Assembly (NCBI GenBank): GCA_002127285.1
Contig: NFUW01000002.1
Span: 319,744-383,743 of the forward strand
Origin: Chitinophagaceae bacterium IBVUCB1
GTDB taxonomy: Bacteria > Bacteroidota > Bacteroidia > Chitinophagales > Chitinophagaceae
Length of the DNA stretch: 64,000 bases
Reading direction: 5' to 3'
Part shown: positions 1-10,848 of the stretch, piece by piece
Position numbering within the stretch: the first letter of the stretch is position 1
Layout: every line of letters starts with the position of its first letter
Translations under genes and position numbers: made by a program
Notes under the pieces: model-generated
What the model was told of the DNA's origin: nothing
The model's input: only the letters and a program-made list of their open reading frames with translations
Databases searched by the model: none

Positions 1-21
1 TTTCACGTTTTTGGAATATTT

Positions 22-53
22 TTTGCTTTATACCTAAATCTTATCTATATTTG
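22..53 (+). promoter_or_regulatory. rpoBC promoter (Bacteroidota type)
   Basis: A TTTG at 22-25 and a TATATTTG at 46-53 are separated by 20 nt, which matches the -33 TTTG / -7 TAnnTTTG pattern of the primary sigma factor of Bacteroidota. Transcription would begin near 60, leaving a leader of about 130 nt before rpoB. The same spacing is seen before rpsJ in this window. A GGAG sits at 177-180, 12 nt before the rpoB ATG, an unusually clear ribosome-binding-like site for this phylum. Confidence 0.7.
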
Positions 54-191
54 CACTCCCAATTTTATTGGGAAATCGTACGTGCGTTTATTTATTGATC
101 AATTTATTGTTACAGCTTAAACCTGTACTGTAAGCTACGGCATTACGGTATGGGCAATTTTTGTTTTGTAAAAAAGGAGTTCTAATATACT

Positions 192-3100
192 ATGGCTATA
201 CCGCAAAAACGAACTGCATCCGGCCGCGTAAACTTCGCGAAGATTCATGATGTTGCCGAAACACCTGATCTGCTGGGCATTCAGCTACAATCGTTTCAAG
301 ATTTCTTCCAGCTCGAAACCACGCCCGATAAGCGTGATAACGAGGGCTTGTTCCGTGTGTTTCAGGAAAACTTTCCTATCACAGACACACGCAACATCTT
401 TGTACTTGAGTTTCTGGACTACTTTATTGACCCGCCACGCTATACTATCGAAGAGTGTATGGAGCGCGGGCTTACATATTCAGTACCTCTAAAGGCTAAG
501 CTGAAGTTAAGTTGTAACGACGAAGAACACGTTGACTTTGAAACTATCGTACAAGATGTGTTCTTAGGCAATATCCCATATATGACTCCCCGTGGTACTT
601 TCGTTATCAACGGTGCCGAGCGTGTAGTGGTATCGCAGTTGCACCGTTCACCGGGCGTATTCTTCGGTCAGAGCGTTCACCCCAACGGTACTAAAATATA
701 TAGTGCACGTGTTATACCTTTCAAAGGTGCGTGGATGGAGTTTGCTACAGACATCAACAATGTAATGTATGCATACATAGACCGTAAAAAGAAATTCCCT
801 GTAACAACATTGCTCCGCGCTATTGGCTTTGAAACAGATAAGGACATCCTTGAACTGTTTGGCATGGCCGACGAGGTGAAGACAGACAAGAAAACATTAG
901 CTAACCATATTGGCCGCCGCCTAGCTGCCCGTGTATTGCGTACATGGACGGAAGACTTCGTAGATGAAGATACAGGTGAGGTTGTTACCATTGAGCGTAA
1001 TGAAGTAGTACTGGACCGTGATAACGTACTGGACGAAGAAAACGCAGCTATGATACAGGAAATGGGTATCCCTACCGTATTCCTGCAAAAAGAAGAAGTG
1101 AGCGGCGATTTCTCAATCATCTATAATACTTTAAATAAGGATACATCAAACTCTGAACTGGAAGCCGTTCAGCACATCTACCGCCAGTTGCGTGGTTCTG
1201 ATGCGCCGGATGACGAAACAGCACGCGGTATCATTGAGAAACTGTTTTTCAGCGATAAGCGTTATGATTTGGGCGAAGTAGGCCGTTACAAAATCAACCG
1301 CAAGCTTGGTTTAGACATCAACCTCGATACCAAAGTATTGAGCAAAGAAGATATTATCTCTATCATCAAATATTTGGTGCGTCTCACAAACGGTAAGGCG
1401 GAGATAGATGACATTGATCACTTAAGCAACCGTCGTGTACGTACGGTAGGCGAGCAGTTGTTTGCGCAGTTTGGTGTTGGTCTTGCACGTATGGCACGTA
1501 CCATCCGCGAGCGTATGAACGTACGCGATAACGAGGTATTTACGCCGATTGACCTTATCAACGCGCGTACACTGTCTTCAGTTATCAACTCGTTCTTTGG
1601 TACATCACAGTTGTCGCAGTTCCTTGACCAAACTAATCCGCTGTCAGAAATAACGCACAAACGCCGTATCTCGGCATTAGGTCCGGGTGGTCTTAGCCGC
1701 GAGCGTGCAGGTTTTGAGGTGCGCGACGTACACTATAGCCACTATGGTCGCTTGTGTACTATCGAAACACCGGAAGGTCCGAATATCGGTCTTATCTCTA
1801 CGCTTTGCGTACACGCTAAGATTAACGATATGGGCTTTATTGAAACGCCATACCGCAAGGTAAAAGAAGGTAAGGTTGACCTGAAACATCACCACTACCT
1901 GAGTGCGGAAGAAGAAGATGAAGCGAAGATTGCACAGGCAAACGTACCGTTGGACGAAAAAGGACACTTTGTAGAAGATAAAATCAAATCTCGCCAAACG
2001 GGTGATTTCCCGATACTGGAGCGTGAAGAAGTAGAATTCATGGACGTAGCTCCTAACCAGATTGTTGGTTTGAGTGCGTCATTGATACCGTTCCTTGAGC
2101 ATGACGATGCCAACCGTGCCCTGATGGGTTCTAACATGCAACGTCAGGCTGTGCCGCTGATACTGCCACAAGTGCCTATCGTAGGTACTGGTTTGGAAGC
2201 AAAAGCAGCACGCGATGCGCGCATACAGATACATGCTGAAGGTAATGGCGTTGTAGAATACGTAGATGCCAATGAAATACATGTGCGTTACGACAGGAAC
2301 GAAACAGCGCGTCTGGTGTCTTTTGAAGATGATTTGAAGATTTATACGCTTACTAAGTATAAAAAGACCAACCAAAGTACCAGCATTACACTAAGGCCAA
2401 ACGTAACAGTAGGGCAGAAGGTAAAGCATGGCGACTTCCTGACAGAAGGATATGCTACTAAAGATGGTGAACTGGCACTTGGCCGCAACCTGAAAGTAGC
2501 GTTCATGCCTTGGAAGGGTTACAACTTTGAAGATGCCATCGTTATAAACGAAAAAGTAGTGCGTGATGACCTGTTCACATCAATCCATATTGATGAGTAT
2601 GAACTGGAAGTACGCGATACTAAACTGGGTGAGGAAGAACTGACTCCGGATATACCCAACGTATCTGAAGAAGCTACCAAAGACCTCGACGAGAATGGTA
2701 TCATCCGTATTGGTGCGCACGTAGGCGAGGGCGATATACTGATAGGTAAAATAACGCCTAAAGGTGAAACTGACCCAACACCTGAAGAAAAACTGTTGCG
2801 CGCCATATTTGGCGATAAAGCAGGTGATGCAAAAGATGCATCACTGAAAGCACCAAGCGGAACAGAAGGTATTGTTATTGACAAGCAATTATTCCAACGT
2901 GCTAAGAAGGACAAGAATTCTAAGGTTCGTGAAAAAGCACAACTGGAAAAAATAGATAAAGTACACGAGAAAAACCTCGAAGACCTGAAGAGCCTGTTGA
3001 TGGATAAACTGATGACTTTGTTGAAAGACAAAACATCTGCGGGCATCACCAACAACTTCGGCGAACTGGTACTGAGCAAGGGCGGCAAGTTCAATTCAAA

Positions 3101-4004
3101 AACACTTGGTTCTATCGACTTCCAAAACGTTAATCCGTTGAACTGGACTGGCGATAAATCAACAGATGATTTGATAAACCAACTGTTGCACAACTACAAC
3201 ATCAAATTCAATGAAGAACTGGGACGCTACAAGCGCGAGAAGTTCAATCTGAGCATTGGTGATGAATTACCTGCGGGCGTGTTGAAATTGGCAAAAGTAT
3301 ACTTGGCAAGTAAGCGTAAGCTGAAAGTGGGTGATAAGATGGCAGGCCGCCACGGTAATAAAGGTATTGTAGCGAAGATAGTACGCGAAGAAGACATGCC
3401 GTTCCTTGAAGATGGTACGCCTGTTGACATTGTACTGAACCCGCTTGGTGTACCGAGCCGTATGAACCTTGGACAGATTTATGAAACTATCCTCGGTTGG
3501 GCAGGTGAAAAACTGGGTGTTAAGTTTGCTACTCCAATCTTCGACGGTGCTACCGTTAATGAAATAGACGGGCTGATAAACAAAGCAGAACTACCAAGCT
3601 TCGGCCATACATATCTGTACGATGGTGAAACGGGAGAACGCTTCCACCAGAAAGCTACGGTAGGTATCATCTATATGATTAAGCTGCACCACATGGTGGA
3701 TGATAAGATGCACGCCCGTTCTATCGGGCCATACAGCCTCATCACACAACAGCCATTGGGTGGTAAAGCCCAGTTTGGTGGTCAGCGTTTTGGTGAGATG
3801 GAAGTATGGGCACTGGAAGCATACGGCGCATCAAACATCCTGCAAGAATTACTGACACTGAAGTCGGACGATATTATGGGACGTGCCAAGACGTATGAAG
3901 CCATTGTAAAAGGTGACAACGTTCCGAAGCCGGGCATACCCGAGTCGTTCAACGTATTGGTGAATGAATTGCGTGGACTTGGTTTAGAGTTGAAGTTTGA
4001 ATAA
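192..4004 (+). CDS. rpoB: DNA-directed RNA polymerase subunit beta
   Basis: This is the 1270-residue beta subunit of RNA polymerase, forming one half of the active-site cleft. The rifampicin-pocket region begins at residue 474 with [19 protein letters not shown] and carries the residues usual in sensitive enzymes (Q476, D479, H489, S494), so no resistance substitution is seen at those four sites. The [12 protein letters not shown] motif lies near residue 1046, and the family C-terminal end is intact. The length fits Bacteroidota RpoB. It is followed 60 nt later by rpoC in the same direction. The usual upstream gene rplL is outside the window; a separate promoter directly ahead means rpoBC can be expressed at least partly on its own. 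Confidence 0.99.
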   Translation: MAIPQKRTASGRVNFAKIHDVAETPDLLGIQLQSFQDFFQLETTPDKRDNEGLFRVFQENFPITDTRNIFVLEFLDYFIDPPRYTIEECMERGLTYSVPLKAKLKLSCNDEEHVDFETIVQDVFLGNIPYMTPRGTFVINGAERVVVSQLHRSPGVFFGQSVHPNGTKIYSARVIPFKGAWMEFATDINNVMYAYIDRKKKFPVTTLLRAIGFETDKDILELFGMADEVKTDKKTLANHIGRRLAARVLRTWTEDFVDEDTGEVVTIERNEVVLDRDNVLDEENAAMIQEMGIPTVFLQKEEVSGDFSIIYNTLNKDTSNSELEAVQHIYRQLRGSDAPDDETARGIIEKLFFSDKRYDLGEVGRYKINRKLGLDINLDTKVLSKEDIISIIKYLVRLTNGKAEIDDIDHLSNRRVRTVGEQLFAQFGVGLARMARTIRERMNVRDNEVFTPIDLINARTLSSVINSFFGTSQLSQFLDQTNPLSEITHKRRISALGPGGLSRERAGFEVRDVHYSHYGRLCTIETPEGPNIGLISTLCVHAKINDMGFIETPYRKVKEGKVDLKHHHYLSAEEEDEAKIAQANVPLDEKGHFVEDKIKSRQTGDFPILEREEVEFMDVAPNQIVGLSASLIPFLEHDDANRALMGSNMQRQAVPLILPQVPIVGTGLEAKAARDARIQIHAEGNGVVEYVDANEIHVRYDRNETARLVSFEDDLKIYTLTKYKKTNQSTSITLRPNVTVGQKVKHGDFLTEGYATKDGELALGRNLKVAFMPWKGYNFEDAIVINEKVVRDDLFTSIHIDEYELEVRDTKLGEEELTPDIPNVSEEATKDLDENGIIRIGAHVGEGDILIGKITPKGETDPTPEEKLLRAIFGDKAGDAKDASLKAPSGTEGIVIDKQLFQRAKKDKNSKVREKAQLEKIDKVHEKNLEDLKSLLMDKLMTLLKDKTSAGITNNFGELVLSKGGKFNSKTLGSIDFQNVNPLNWTGDKSTDDLINQLLHNYNIKFNEELGRYKREKFNLSIGDELPAGVLKLAKVYLASKRKLKVGDKMAGRHGNKGIVAKIVREEDMPFLEDGTPVDIVLNPLGVPSRMNLGQIYETILGWAGEKLGVKFATPIFDGATVNEIDGLINKAELPSFGHTYLYDGETGERFHQKATVGIIYMIKLHHMVDDKMHARSIGPYSLITQQPLGGKAQFGGQRFGEMEVWALEAYGASNILQELLTLKSDDIMGRAKTYEAIVKGDNVPKPGIPESFNVLVNELRGLGLELKFE

Positions 4005-4064
4005 ACATAGTGGCGAGTAAACGATTGTTACAAACTACTATTAACTAACTACTATAAAAATATT

Positions 4065-7000
4065 ATGGCAATAAAGAAAGATAACCGCCCTAAAGCGGGA
4101 TTTGGAAAAATCACTATCAGTCTTGCTTCTCCTGATACGATACTCGACCGTTCGTATGGTGAGGTACTGAAGCCTGAAACCATTAACTACCGTACATACA
4201 AGCCTGAACGTGATGGTTTGTTTTGTGAAAAAATATTCGGCCCTGTAAAGGATTACGAATGTTATTGCGGTAAGTATAAGCGTATTCGTTACAAAGGCAT
4301 CGTGTGCGACCGCTGCGGTGTAGAAGTAACTGAAAAGAAAGTACGTCGTGAACGTTTGGGACACATCAAGTTGGTAGTTCCTATTGTGCATATATGGTAC
4401 TTCAAGAGCCTGCCAAACAAGATAGGTTACTTGTTGGGTAGCAGCTCTAAAAAACTGGAAAGCATTGTTTATTACGAGCGTTATGTAGTAGTACAAGCCG
4501 GTGAAGCAGAAGACCTGATACGCCAGAAGCTGAACCTGAAAGATTCAGAAAACACGTATCTGCAACTGCTGACGGAAGATGAATATCTGGAAATACTGGA
4601 TAGCATATCTAAAGACAATAACCACCTTTCTGACGATGATCCGAACAAGTTCATTGCGAAGATGGGTGCAGAGGCAGTACACTCACTGTTGAGCCGTTTA
4701 GACCTTGATCAGTTGTCTTATGACCTGCGTAATGCAGCAGCAAACGAAACATCTCAACAACGTAAGCAGGAAGCCCTGAAGCGCCTGAGTGTAGTAGAAG
4801 CTTTCCGCGATGCGAATACAAGGGTAGAGAACAGGCTGGAATGGACGGTGATGCAATACATCCCCGTAATACCACCAGAACTGCGCCCGTTAGTACCATT
4901 GGATGGCGGACGTTTCGCATCTTCTGATTTGAATGACTTGTACCGCCGCGTTATCATCCGTAACAACCGTTTAAAACGCCTGATAGAAATTAAAGCACCC
5001 GAAGTAATCCTGCGCAACGAAAAACGTATGTTGCAGGAAGCAGTTGACTCGCTGTTTGATAACAGCCGTAAGTCGAATGCGGTGAAAGCAGAAGGAGGAC
5101 GTGCACTTAAATCATTGTCTGACGTACTGAAAGGTAAGCAAGGTCGTTTCCGTCAGAACCTGTTGGGTAAACGTGTTGACTACTCTGGTCGTTCGGTTAT
5201 CGTGGTAGGTCCTGAAATGAAATTGCATGAGTGCGGTCTGCCAAAAGATATGGCGGCAGAACTGTTCAAGCCGTTTATCATCCGCAAACTGATAGAAAGA
5301 GGTATAGTAAAAACAGTAAAGAGCGCGAAGAAATTAGTAGAGCGTAAAGAAGCTGTTGTTTGGGATATACTTGAAAACGTACTGAAAGGACATCCGGTTT
5401 TGCTGAACCGTGCCCCAACGCTCCACCGTTTGTCAATACAGGCGTTCCAGCCCAAATTGATTGAAGGTAAAGCGATACAACTGCACCCGTTGGTGTGTTC
5501 TGCCTTCAACGCCGACTTTGACGGTGACCAGATGGCTGTACACGTTCCATTGAGCAGTGCAGCAATACTTGAAGCACAACTGCTGATGCTGGCTTCTCAC
5601 AATATCCTGAATCCGCAAAACGGTACACCTATCACCCTGCCTTCTCAGGACATGGTGCTTGGCCTGTACTACATCAGCAAGGGCAAACGTAATCTGCCAA
5701 ATGATCCTGTTAAGGGTGAAGGCATGGCGTTCTATAGCCCTGAAGAAGTAATAATTGCGTACAATGAAGGTCGTGTTGACCTGCACGCGTTCATCAAAGT
5801 GAAAGTAGATGTACTGAACAAAGACGGGCAACTGCAAAAACAACTGTTGGAAACAACCGTTGGTAGGGTGATGTTCAACCAATTTGTACCAAAAGAAAGT
5901 GGTTTCGTAAACGCATTGCTGACTAAAAAGTCTTTGCGCGAAATCATTGGCGACATCCTGAAAAATGCAGGTATTCCTAAAACAGTACAGTTCCTTGATG
6001 ATATTAAGACACTTGGTTTCCGTACTGCCTTCCGTGGTGGTTTGTCGTTCAACATCAACGACCTGACTGTACCTGATGTGAAGGAAGAATTGGTAGAAGC
6101 AGCACAAGGCGAGGTAGATGAAGTGTGGGAAAACTACAACATGGGCCTCATTACCAACAACGAGCGCTACAACCAGATAATCGACATTTGGTCTCGTGTA
6201 GATACCCGTGTTACAGAAACACTTATCCGCGAAATGGCAAGTGATAAACAAGGTTTCAACTCTGTTTACATGATGCTTGATTCAGGTGCGCGTGGTTCTA
6301 AACAACAGGTAAAACAGTTGGCAGGTTTGAGGGGCTTGATGGCTAAACCACGCCGTAGTGGTTCTTCAGGTTCTGAAATCATTGAAAACCCGATTTTGTC
6401 AAACTTCAAAACAGGTTTGTCTGTATTGGAGTACTTCATATCTACCCACGGTGCGCGTAAAGGTTTGGCCGATACCGCCCTTAAAACAGCGGATGCGGGT
6501 TACCTGACACGCCGTTTGGTGGACGTAGCGCAAGACGTGGTTATCAATGAAGAAGACTGTGGTACACTGCGTGGTATTGCAACATCTGCACTGAAAGACA
6601 ATGAAGAAATAGTAGAGCCATTGTACGACCGTATTCTTGGCCGTACTTCTCTGCATGATGTATATGACCCCATCAGCGATGAACTGCTGGTAGCTGCGGG
6701 CGAAGAAATAACACAAGACATTGCACAGCGTATAGAAGACAGTGCGATAGATACGGTAGAGATACGTTCTGTACTGACTTGCGAGGCACGCCGTGGTGTA
6801 TGCTCTAAATGCTATGGTAAAAACCTTGCAACGGGCTATATGACACAGAAAGGCGATGCGGTAGGTATTATTGCTGCACAGTCTATCGGTGAGCCGGGTA
6901 CACAGCTTACGCTCCGTACCTTCCACGTGGGTGGTGTGGCAGGTTCTTCTGCTATCGAGTCTCAATTGGCTGCTAAGTTTGACGGTACTGTACAATTCGA

Positions 7001-8387
7001 TGGTCTACGTACCACAACATTTACAGACGCTGAGGGCGAAACAGTAAATGTGGTAATAGGCCGTACGGGTGAGATGCGTATTATAGACGTAGCGAACGAC
7101 CGCTTGCTCATAACAAACAACATACCTTATGGTTCTCATCTGAAAGTGAAGAACGGACAGAAAGTAACTAAAGGTGATGTTATCTGTACATGGGATCCGT
7201 TCAACGCCGTTATCGTATCGGAACTGAATGGTAAAATACGCCTTGAGAATGTAATAGAAGGTATCACTTACCGCGAGGAAGCTGACGAACAAACAGGCCA
7301 CCGCGAAAAAGTGGTTATCGAAACAAAAGATAAAACTAAGATACCTGCTATAGGTGTTGTAGGCAAAGAAGAGAAATCTTACAACTTGCCAGTTGGTTCT
7401 CACATCATAGTAGCTGACGGCGACAACGTTAACAGCGGACAGGTGATAGTGAAGATACCACGTGTAATGGGACGTAGCCGAGACATCACGGGTGGTCTGC
7501 CGCGTGTAACGGAATTGTTTGAAGCACGTAACCCGAGCAACCCTGCAATAGTAGCAGAGATAGACGGTGTGGTAACATTCGGTAACGTAAAACGTGGTAA
7601 CCGCGAAATAATCGTTGAGTCTCGCGAAGGTTTGGTGAAGAAATACTTAGTACCGTTGACTCGCCACATCATGGTGCAGGACGGCGACTTTGTGAAAGCA
7701 GGTACATCACTGTCTGATGGTGCTACAACACCGGGCGACATCCTGGCCATTAAAGGACCGTTTGCAGTACAGGAGTATCTTGTAAACGAGATACAGGAAG
7801 TTTATCGCTTACAAGGTGTGAAGATAAACGATAAGCACATAGAGGTGATAGTACGCCAGATGATGCGTAAAGTTACTATCGTTGACCCGGGTGATACTAA
7901 ATTCCTCGAAGATGATACAGTAGATAAATTCGACTTCATGGTTGAGAACGACTGGATATTCGATAAGAAAGTAGTAACAGAAGCGGGTGATTCTGATAAG
8001 TTGCATCCGGGTCAAATCGTTACCCTGCGTGAGATACGCGAAGAAAACAGTATGCTGCGCCGTAACGATAAGAAAGTAGTAGAATACCGCGATGCGGCAC
8101 CTGCTACATCAGCACCGTTGCTGTTGGGTATTACCAAAGCATCGCTGGGTACACAAAGCTGGATATCTGCTGCATCGTTCCAGGAAACAACCAAGGTGCT
8201 TTCTCAGGCTGCTATCAACGGTAAGAGCGATAACCTGATGGGACTGAAAGAGAATGTTATCACAGGTAATCTGATACCAGCCGGTACAGGTATGCGCGAG
8301 TTTGATGACATTGTAGTAGGTTCTAAAGAAGAGTTTGAACTGCTGATGGCCAACCGCGATGTACTGCAGTTTGACGAAGAAGAATAG
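4065..8387 (+). CDS. rpoC: DNA-directed RNA polymerase subunit beta'
   Basis: This is the 1440-residue beta' subunit of RNA polymerase. The catalytic Mg-binding loop NADFDGD is at residues 482-488. The N-terminal zinc-binding site is visible as C66, C68, C81 and C84, and the second zinc site includes C906, C913 and C916. The bridge-helix/trigger-loop region with [16 protein letters not shown] is intact. It lies 60 nt behind rpoB and is followed by a strong intrinsic terminator about 40 nt after its stop, so rpoB-rpoC ends the transcription unit. No truncation or frameshift is seen. Confidence 0.99.
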   Translation: MAIKKDNRPKAGFGKITISLASPDTILDRSYGEVLKPETINYRTYKPERDGLFCEKIFGPVKDYECYCGKYKRIRYKGIVCDRCGVEVTEKKVRRERLGHIKLVVPIVHIWYFKSLPNKIGYLLGSSSKKLESIVYYERYVVVQAGEAEDLIRQKLNLKDSENTYLQLLTEDEYLEILDSISKDNNHLSDDDPNKFIAKMGAEAVHSLLSRLDLDQLSYDLRNAAANETSQQRKQEALKRLSVVEAFRDANTRVENRLEWTVMQYIPVIPPELRPLVPLDGGRFASSDLNDLYRRVIIRNNRLKRLIEIKAPEVILRNEKRMLQEAVDSLFDNSRKSNAVKAEGGRALKSLSDVLKGKQGRFRQNLLGKRVDYSGRSVIVVGPEMKLHECGLPKDMAAELFKPFIIRKLIERGIVKTVKSAKKLVERKEAVVWDILENVLKGHPVLLNRAPTLHRLSIQAFQPKLIEGKAIQLHPLVCSAFNADFDGDQMAVHVPLSSAAILEAQLLMLASHNILNPQNGTPITLPSQDMVLGLYYISKGKRNLPNDPVKGEGMAFYSPEEVIIAYNEGRVDLHAFIKVKVDVLNKDGQLQKQLLETTVGRVMFNQFVPKESGFVNALLTKKSLREIIGDILKNAGIPKTVQFLDDIKTLGFRTAFRGGLSFNINDLTVPDVKEELVEAAQGEVDEVWENYNMGLITNNERYNQIIDIWSRVDTRVTETLIREMASDKQGFNSVYMMLDSGARGSKQQVKQLAGLRGLMAKPRRSGSSGSEIIENPILSNFKTGLSVLEYFISTHGARKGLADTALKTADAGYLTRRLVDVAQDVVINEEDCGTLRGIATSALKDNEEIVEPLYDRILGRTSLHDVYDPISDELLVAAGEEITQDIAQRIEDSAIDTVEIRSVLTCEARRGVCSKCYGKNLATGYMTQKGDAVGIIAAQSIGEPGTQLTLRTFHVGGVAGSSAIESQLAAKFDGTVQFDGLRTTTFTDAEGETVNVVIGRTGEMRIIDVANDRLLITNNIPYGSHLKVKNGQKVTKGDVICTWDPFNAVIVSELNGKIRLENVIEGITYREEADEQTGHREKVVIETKDKTKIPAIGVVGKEEKSYNLPVGSHIIVADGDNVNSGQVIVKIPRVMGRSRDITGGLPRVTELFEARNPSNPAIVAEIDGVVTFGNVKRGNREIIVESREGLVKKYLVPLTRHIMVQDGDFVKAGTSLSDGATTPGDILAIKGPFAVQEYLVNEIQEVYRLQGVKINDKHIEVIVRQMMRKVTIVDPGDTKFLEDDTVDKFDFMVENDWIFDKKVVTEAGDSDKLHPGQIVTLREIREENSMLRRNDKKVVEYRDAAPATSAPLLLGITKASLGTQSWISAASFQETTKVLSQAAINGKSDNLMGLKENVITGNLIPAGTGMREFDDIVVGSKEEFELLMANRDVLQFDEEE

Positions 8388-8427
8388 TTTGAAGATGGAT
8401 TAATAGATAATCCTAGTGGAATATTAA

Positions 8428-8457
8428 ACGCCCCTCTTTTTGAGGGGCGTTTTTGTT
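8428..8457 (+). terminator. intrinsic terminator of rpoBC
   Basis: ACGCCCCTC at 8428-8436 pairs perfectly with GAGGGGCGT at 8442-8450 around a short T-rich loop, followed by a run of T. It stands 41 nt after the rpoC stop codon. The convergent gene at 8535 ends on the other side. Confidence 0.9.
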
Positions 8458-8534
8458 GTCTTAACTATATGTTTCTTTGCTTCAGTTTGAATGCATTTTA
8501 ATCAATAATATCAGTAAAACATTCTGGCTTTTTA

Positions 8535-10547
8535 TTACTTCATCGTGTACCTAATGCCTACAAAGCCGCGCATACCTTGTAGCGATGCGTAATTGTAACT
8601 GGGGTCGAAGGTGTAGCCTTGCGGGTTGTCTATGGGGTCGTTTACTTTTTTATCAAACGGGTCGTGGGCGCGGAGTATGGGATTTTGTGGTACAAAGTTG
8701 AACAGGTTTTTGATGCCGCCATATACCTCTACTTGTTTGCCTATACGCTTGGTTAGCTGCACGTTGGCTATGCAAAACCACGGTGAATATTCGGGGCGGA
8801 AATCGTTGGGTAGAACAGGCAGACGCATGGGACCATTCCATTTACCCGTCAGGTCTATTATATAACCGCGTGGCAGCGAGTATGTGATGGCAAAGTTACC
8901 ACTCCACTGCGGGGCATGTATCTGTATGGTTTTAAACAAGCCTGCGCCCGTGTCTTCCATTTGATGCACGTTCATATACGTAACGCCCGCCATCACCCGC
9001 AGCGGGAAGTGGAAATTGCCCTCTACATTCAACGATACCCCGCGCGATACGGCATGACCTTTCAGGTTGTCGTATATTATCTTATCGGGGTTGGTATCAA
9101 AATCGCCATTTATTTTGTTTGTAAAGTAAGAGTAGAAACCCGTAATATCTATCGTAGCAAATCCACGACCAATTACCTTTTTTGTGTTATAATTTAGGTT
9201 GGCATTATAAGAACGTTCGGGGTTTAGCGTTTCTTTTATCACAACCTGCCTTGCACCCGTCAGGGCGGCATGGTCTTCGGTAAAGAGGTTCACCACACGG
9301 TAGCCCGTACCTATGCTGGCACGCAGGGCGTTATCGGTATTAGGTGCCCATTTGTATGCTATGCGTGGCGATTGTATGCTGCCATGGTTGCGGTCGTAGT
9401 CGTAGCGATAGCCAAGTAGTATTTTATGTTTTTGGTGTACAGACCATTCGTCTTGCACAAATAAGCCGGGCAGGGGAGTGATGGCTGGTGCATTGGCTTT
9501 GCCATCGGCGGTTTGCGTTGCAGGGGTGTTATCGTCGTAGATAGTATGGCGGTACGATGCACCAAGCAGCAGGTTGTGCTTTTCATTCACACGTTTATCC
9601 CAGTATGCTTGTATAAATGCCACCTGTTGCGTAGCCATGTAGGGAGTGGTACCATAATAGCTATCCTGATGATGATAATTGTAAGAGTATTGGGTGATGA
9701 TGCGCTCTCGTACTGGTAATTGGTAGATACCTATCAACTCTATACGTTGGGTGGCAATGCTTTCTCCGTATATACTATCGCTGCCACGCCAGTGGGGTGT
9801 CCAGTTCATTTGCCCGCCCCAGCGGTCTTCAGCTATATACCTTGCCACCAACGATGCCAGCCTGTAGTCTTTGCGTTGCAAGCTCCATTTGTTGAATACC
9901 GATACGCGGTTTTGCAGGGTTACATCCGTAAAGCCATCCTTATTATTATCTATCGGGTTTGTGTAGTTGAAATAGTTGACACCGAGCATGGTTTGCAGCT
10001 TGCCCATTTTCAACTTGGTAGCAATGTCTGCATTATATTCCTGCCAGTTTGTGGCAAACACATCGGCACTAAGCAATGGTGCATTGTTTGGACTGCGGGT
10101 TATGACATTGATAATACCGCCCATCGCCTCGGAGCCGTATAGCGATGAGGCAGGGCCTTTCACTACTTCAATCCTATCTACCATGCAGTTGGGTATGCCG
10201 TTTAGTCCGTACACAGTAGATAGCGCGCTCACTATGGGCATACCGTCTATCAGTATCATGGTATAAGGGCCTTCCATACCGTTTATGTGTATATCGCCTG
10301 TGTTGCAGATGTTGCAGTTTAGTTGGGGTTGCACACCGTTTAGCATCCCTACGGCTTCAAACAGGCTGGGAGTTGGGTTCTTTTTAAAGAACTTGGCAGT
10401 AACTATCTCTACGGGTATAGGGCTTTCCTTACGGCTCATTTCCTTCATTGTACCCGTTATCACTACATCGTCCAGCGTGTCTTTGCTGTTTTGTGCAGAC
10501 GCGTATAGGCTGTTTATTATCAATAAGATGAGTAAATAATACCTCAT
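8535..10547 (-). CDS. TonB-dependent outer-membrane receptor
   Basis: A 670-residue outer-membrane receptor for import of a metal chelate or similar ligand using TonB energy. A signal peptide covers about residues 1-18, a TonB-box-like DDVVITG follows at 26-32, then the plug domain (about 40-150, with IEVVKGPASSLYGSEAMGGIINVIT) and a beta barrel ending in an aromatic-rich C-terminus. An unusual CNIC pair (C78, C81) lies in the plug. It lacks the N-terminal carboxypeptidase-like domain of SusC proteins. It is a single gene; the upstream DNA holds a -7 element and a DtxR/MntR-type palindrome, which suggests metal-dependent repression. The substrate is not determined by the sequence; iron, manganese or another transition metal is inferred only from the operator. 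Confidence 0.9.
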   Translation of the reverse strand: MRYYLLILLIINSLYASAQNSKDTLDDVVITGTMKEMSRKESPIPVEIVTAKFFKKNPTPSLFEAVGMLNGVQPQLNCNICNTGDIHINGMEGPYTMILIDGMPIVSALSTVYGLNGIPNCMVDRIEVVKGPASSLYGSEAMGGIINVITRSPNNAPLLSADVFATNWQEYNADIATKLKMGKLQTMLGVNYFNYTNPIDNNKDGFTDVTLQNRVSVFNKWSLQRKDYRLASLVARYIAEDRWGGQMNWTPHWRGSDSIYGESIATQRIELIGIYQLPVRERIITQYSYNYHHQDSYYGTTPYMATQQVAFIQAYWDKRVNEKHNLLLGASYRHTIYDDNTPATQTADGKANAPAITPLPGLFVQDEWSVHQKHKILLGYRYDYDRNHGSIQSPRIAYKWAPNTDNALRASIGTGYRVVNLFTEDHAALTGARQVVIKETLNPERSYNANLNYNTKKVIGRGFATIDITGFYSYFTNKINGDFDTNPDKIIYDNLKGHAVSRGVSLNVEGNFHFPLRVMAGVTYMNVHQMEDTGAGLFKTIQIHAPQWSGNFAITYSLPRGYIIDLTGKWNGPMRLPVLPNDFRPEYSPWFCIANVQLTKRIGKQVEVYGGIKNLFNFVPQNPILRAHDPFDKKVNDPIDNPQGYTFDPSYNYASLQGMRGFVGIRYTMK

Positions 10548-10554
10548 AATAGTA

Positions 10555-10586
10555 CAAAGGTAATATTATTTTAGATTAATCTAAAA
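10555..10586 (-). promoter_or_regulatory. promoter with DtxR/MntR-type operator
   Basis: On the minus strand a TACCTTTG -7 element occupies 10562-10555, directly ahead of the receptor start at 10547. Immediately upstream of it, 10569-10586 is a perfect 18-bp palindrome, TTTTAGATTAATCTAAAA. It fits the TTTAG-centre-CTAAA pattern of operators bound by DtxR/MntR-family metal-dependent repressors and would lie between the -7 and -33 elements, where binding would block polymerase. Confidence 0.6.
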
Positions 10587-10617
10587 ATAATTATTTGGTT
10601 ATACTAAATATAAAGCA

Positions 10618-10720
10618 TCCCCCAAACCCTGCCGCAGGCAGGCCCTCCTTAGGAGGGGCTTTTGTTTTATTCATTAACACAACCCATCACCTCCCCTTGA
10701 GGGATGCATGGAGGGGCATA
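10618..10720. repeat. dispersed palindromic repeat region
   Basis: The intergenic stretch between the receptor and the next gene holds GC-rich palindromes, for example CCTGCCGCAGGCAGG at 10629-10643 and CCCTCCTTAGGAGGG nearby. The 15 nt at 10685-10699 recur as an exact reverse complement at 38458-38472. No gene is visible in the 229 nt between 10548 and 10776 apart from the promoter/operator. Confidence 0.55.
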
Positions 10721-10848
10721 TATCGTTAATAACTGGTTAACCAGATGCAAAACGAGCGTTAACGAAGCTGTATTTTTTGAATGTGATATATAGGCGGGGC
10801 TACATTCGTACTGTATTAACAATGAAAAACGATCAAAACAGTACAAAC

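Noticed and set aside
110-140. Short inverted repeat (AGCTTA / TAAGCT) in the rpoB leader considered as a ribosomal-protein or attenuator site
   Set aside because: Only six base pairs with no flanking conservation visible; too weak to support a regulatory call.
5433-6251. 272-codon open frame on the minus strand inside rpoC
   Set aside because: It lies fully inside an essential, well-conserved gene, its product is a run of aromatic and cysteine residues without family likeness, and it has no promoter.
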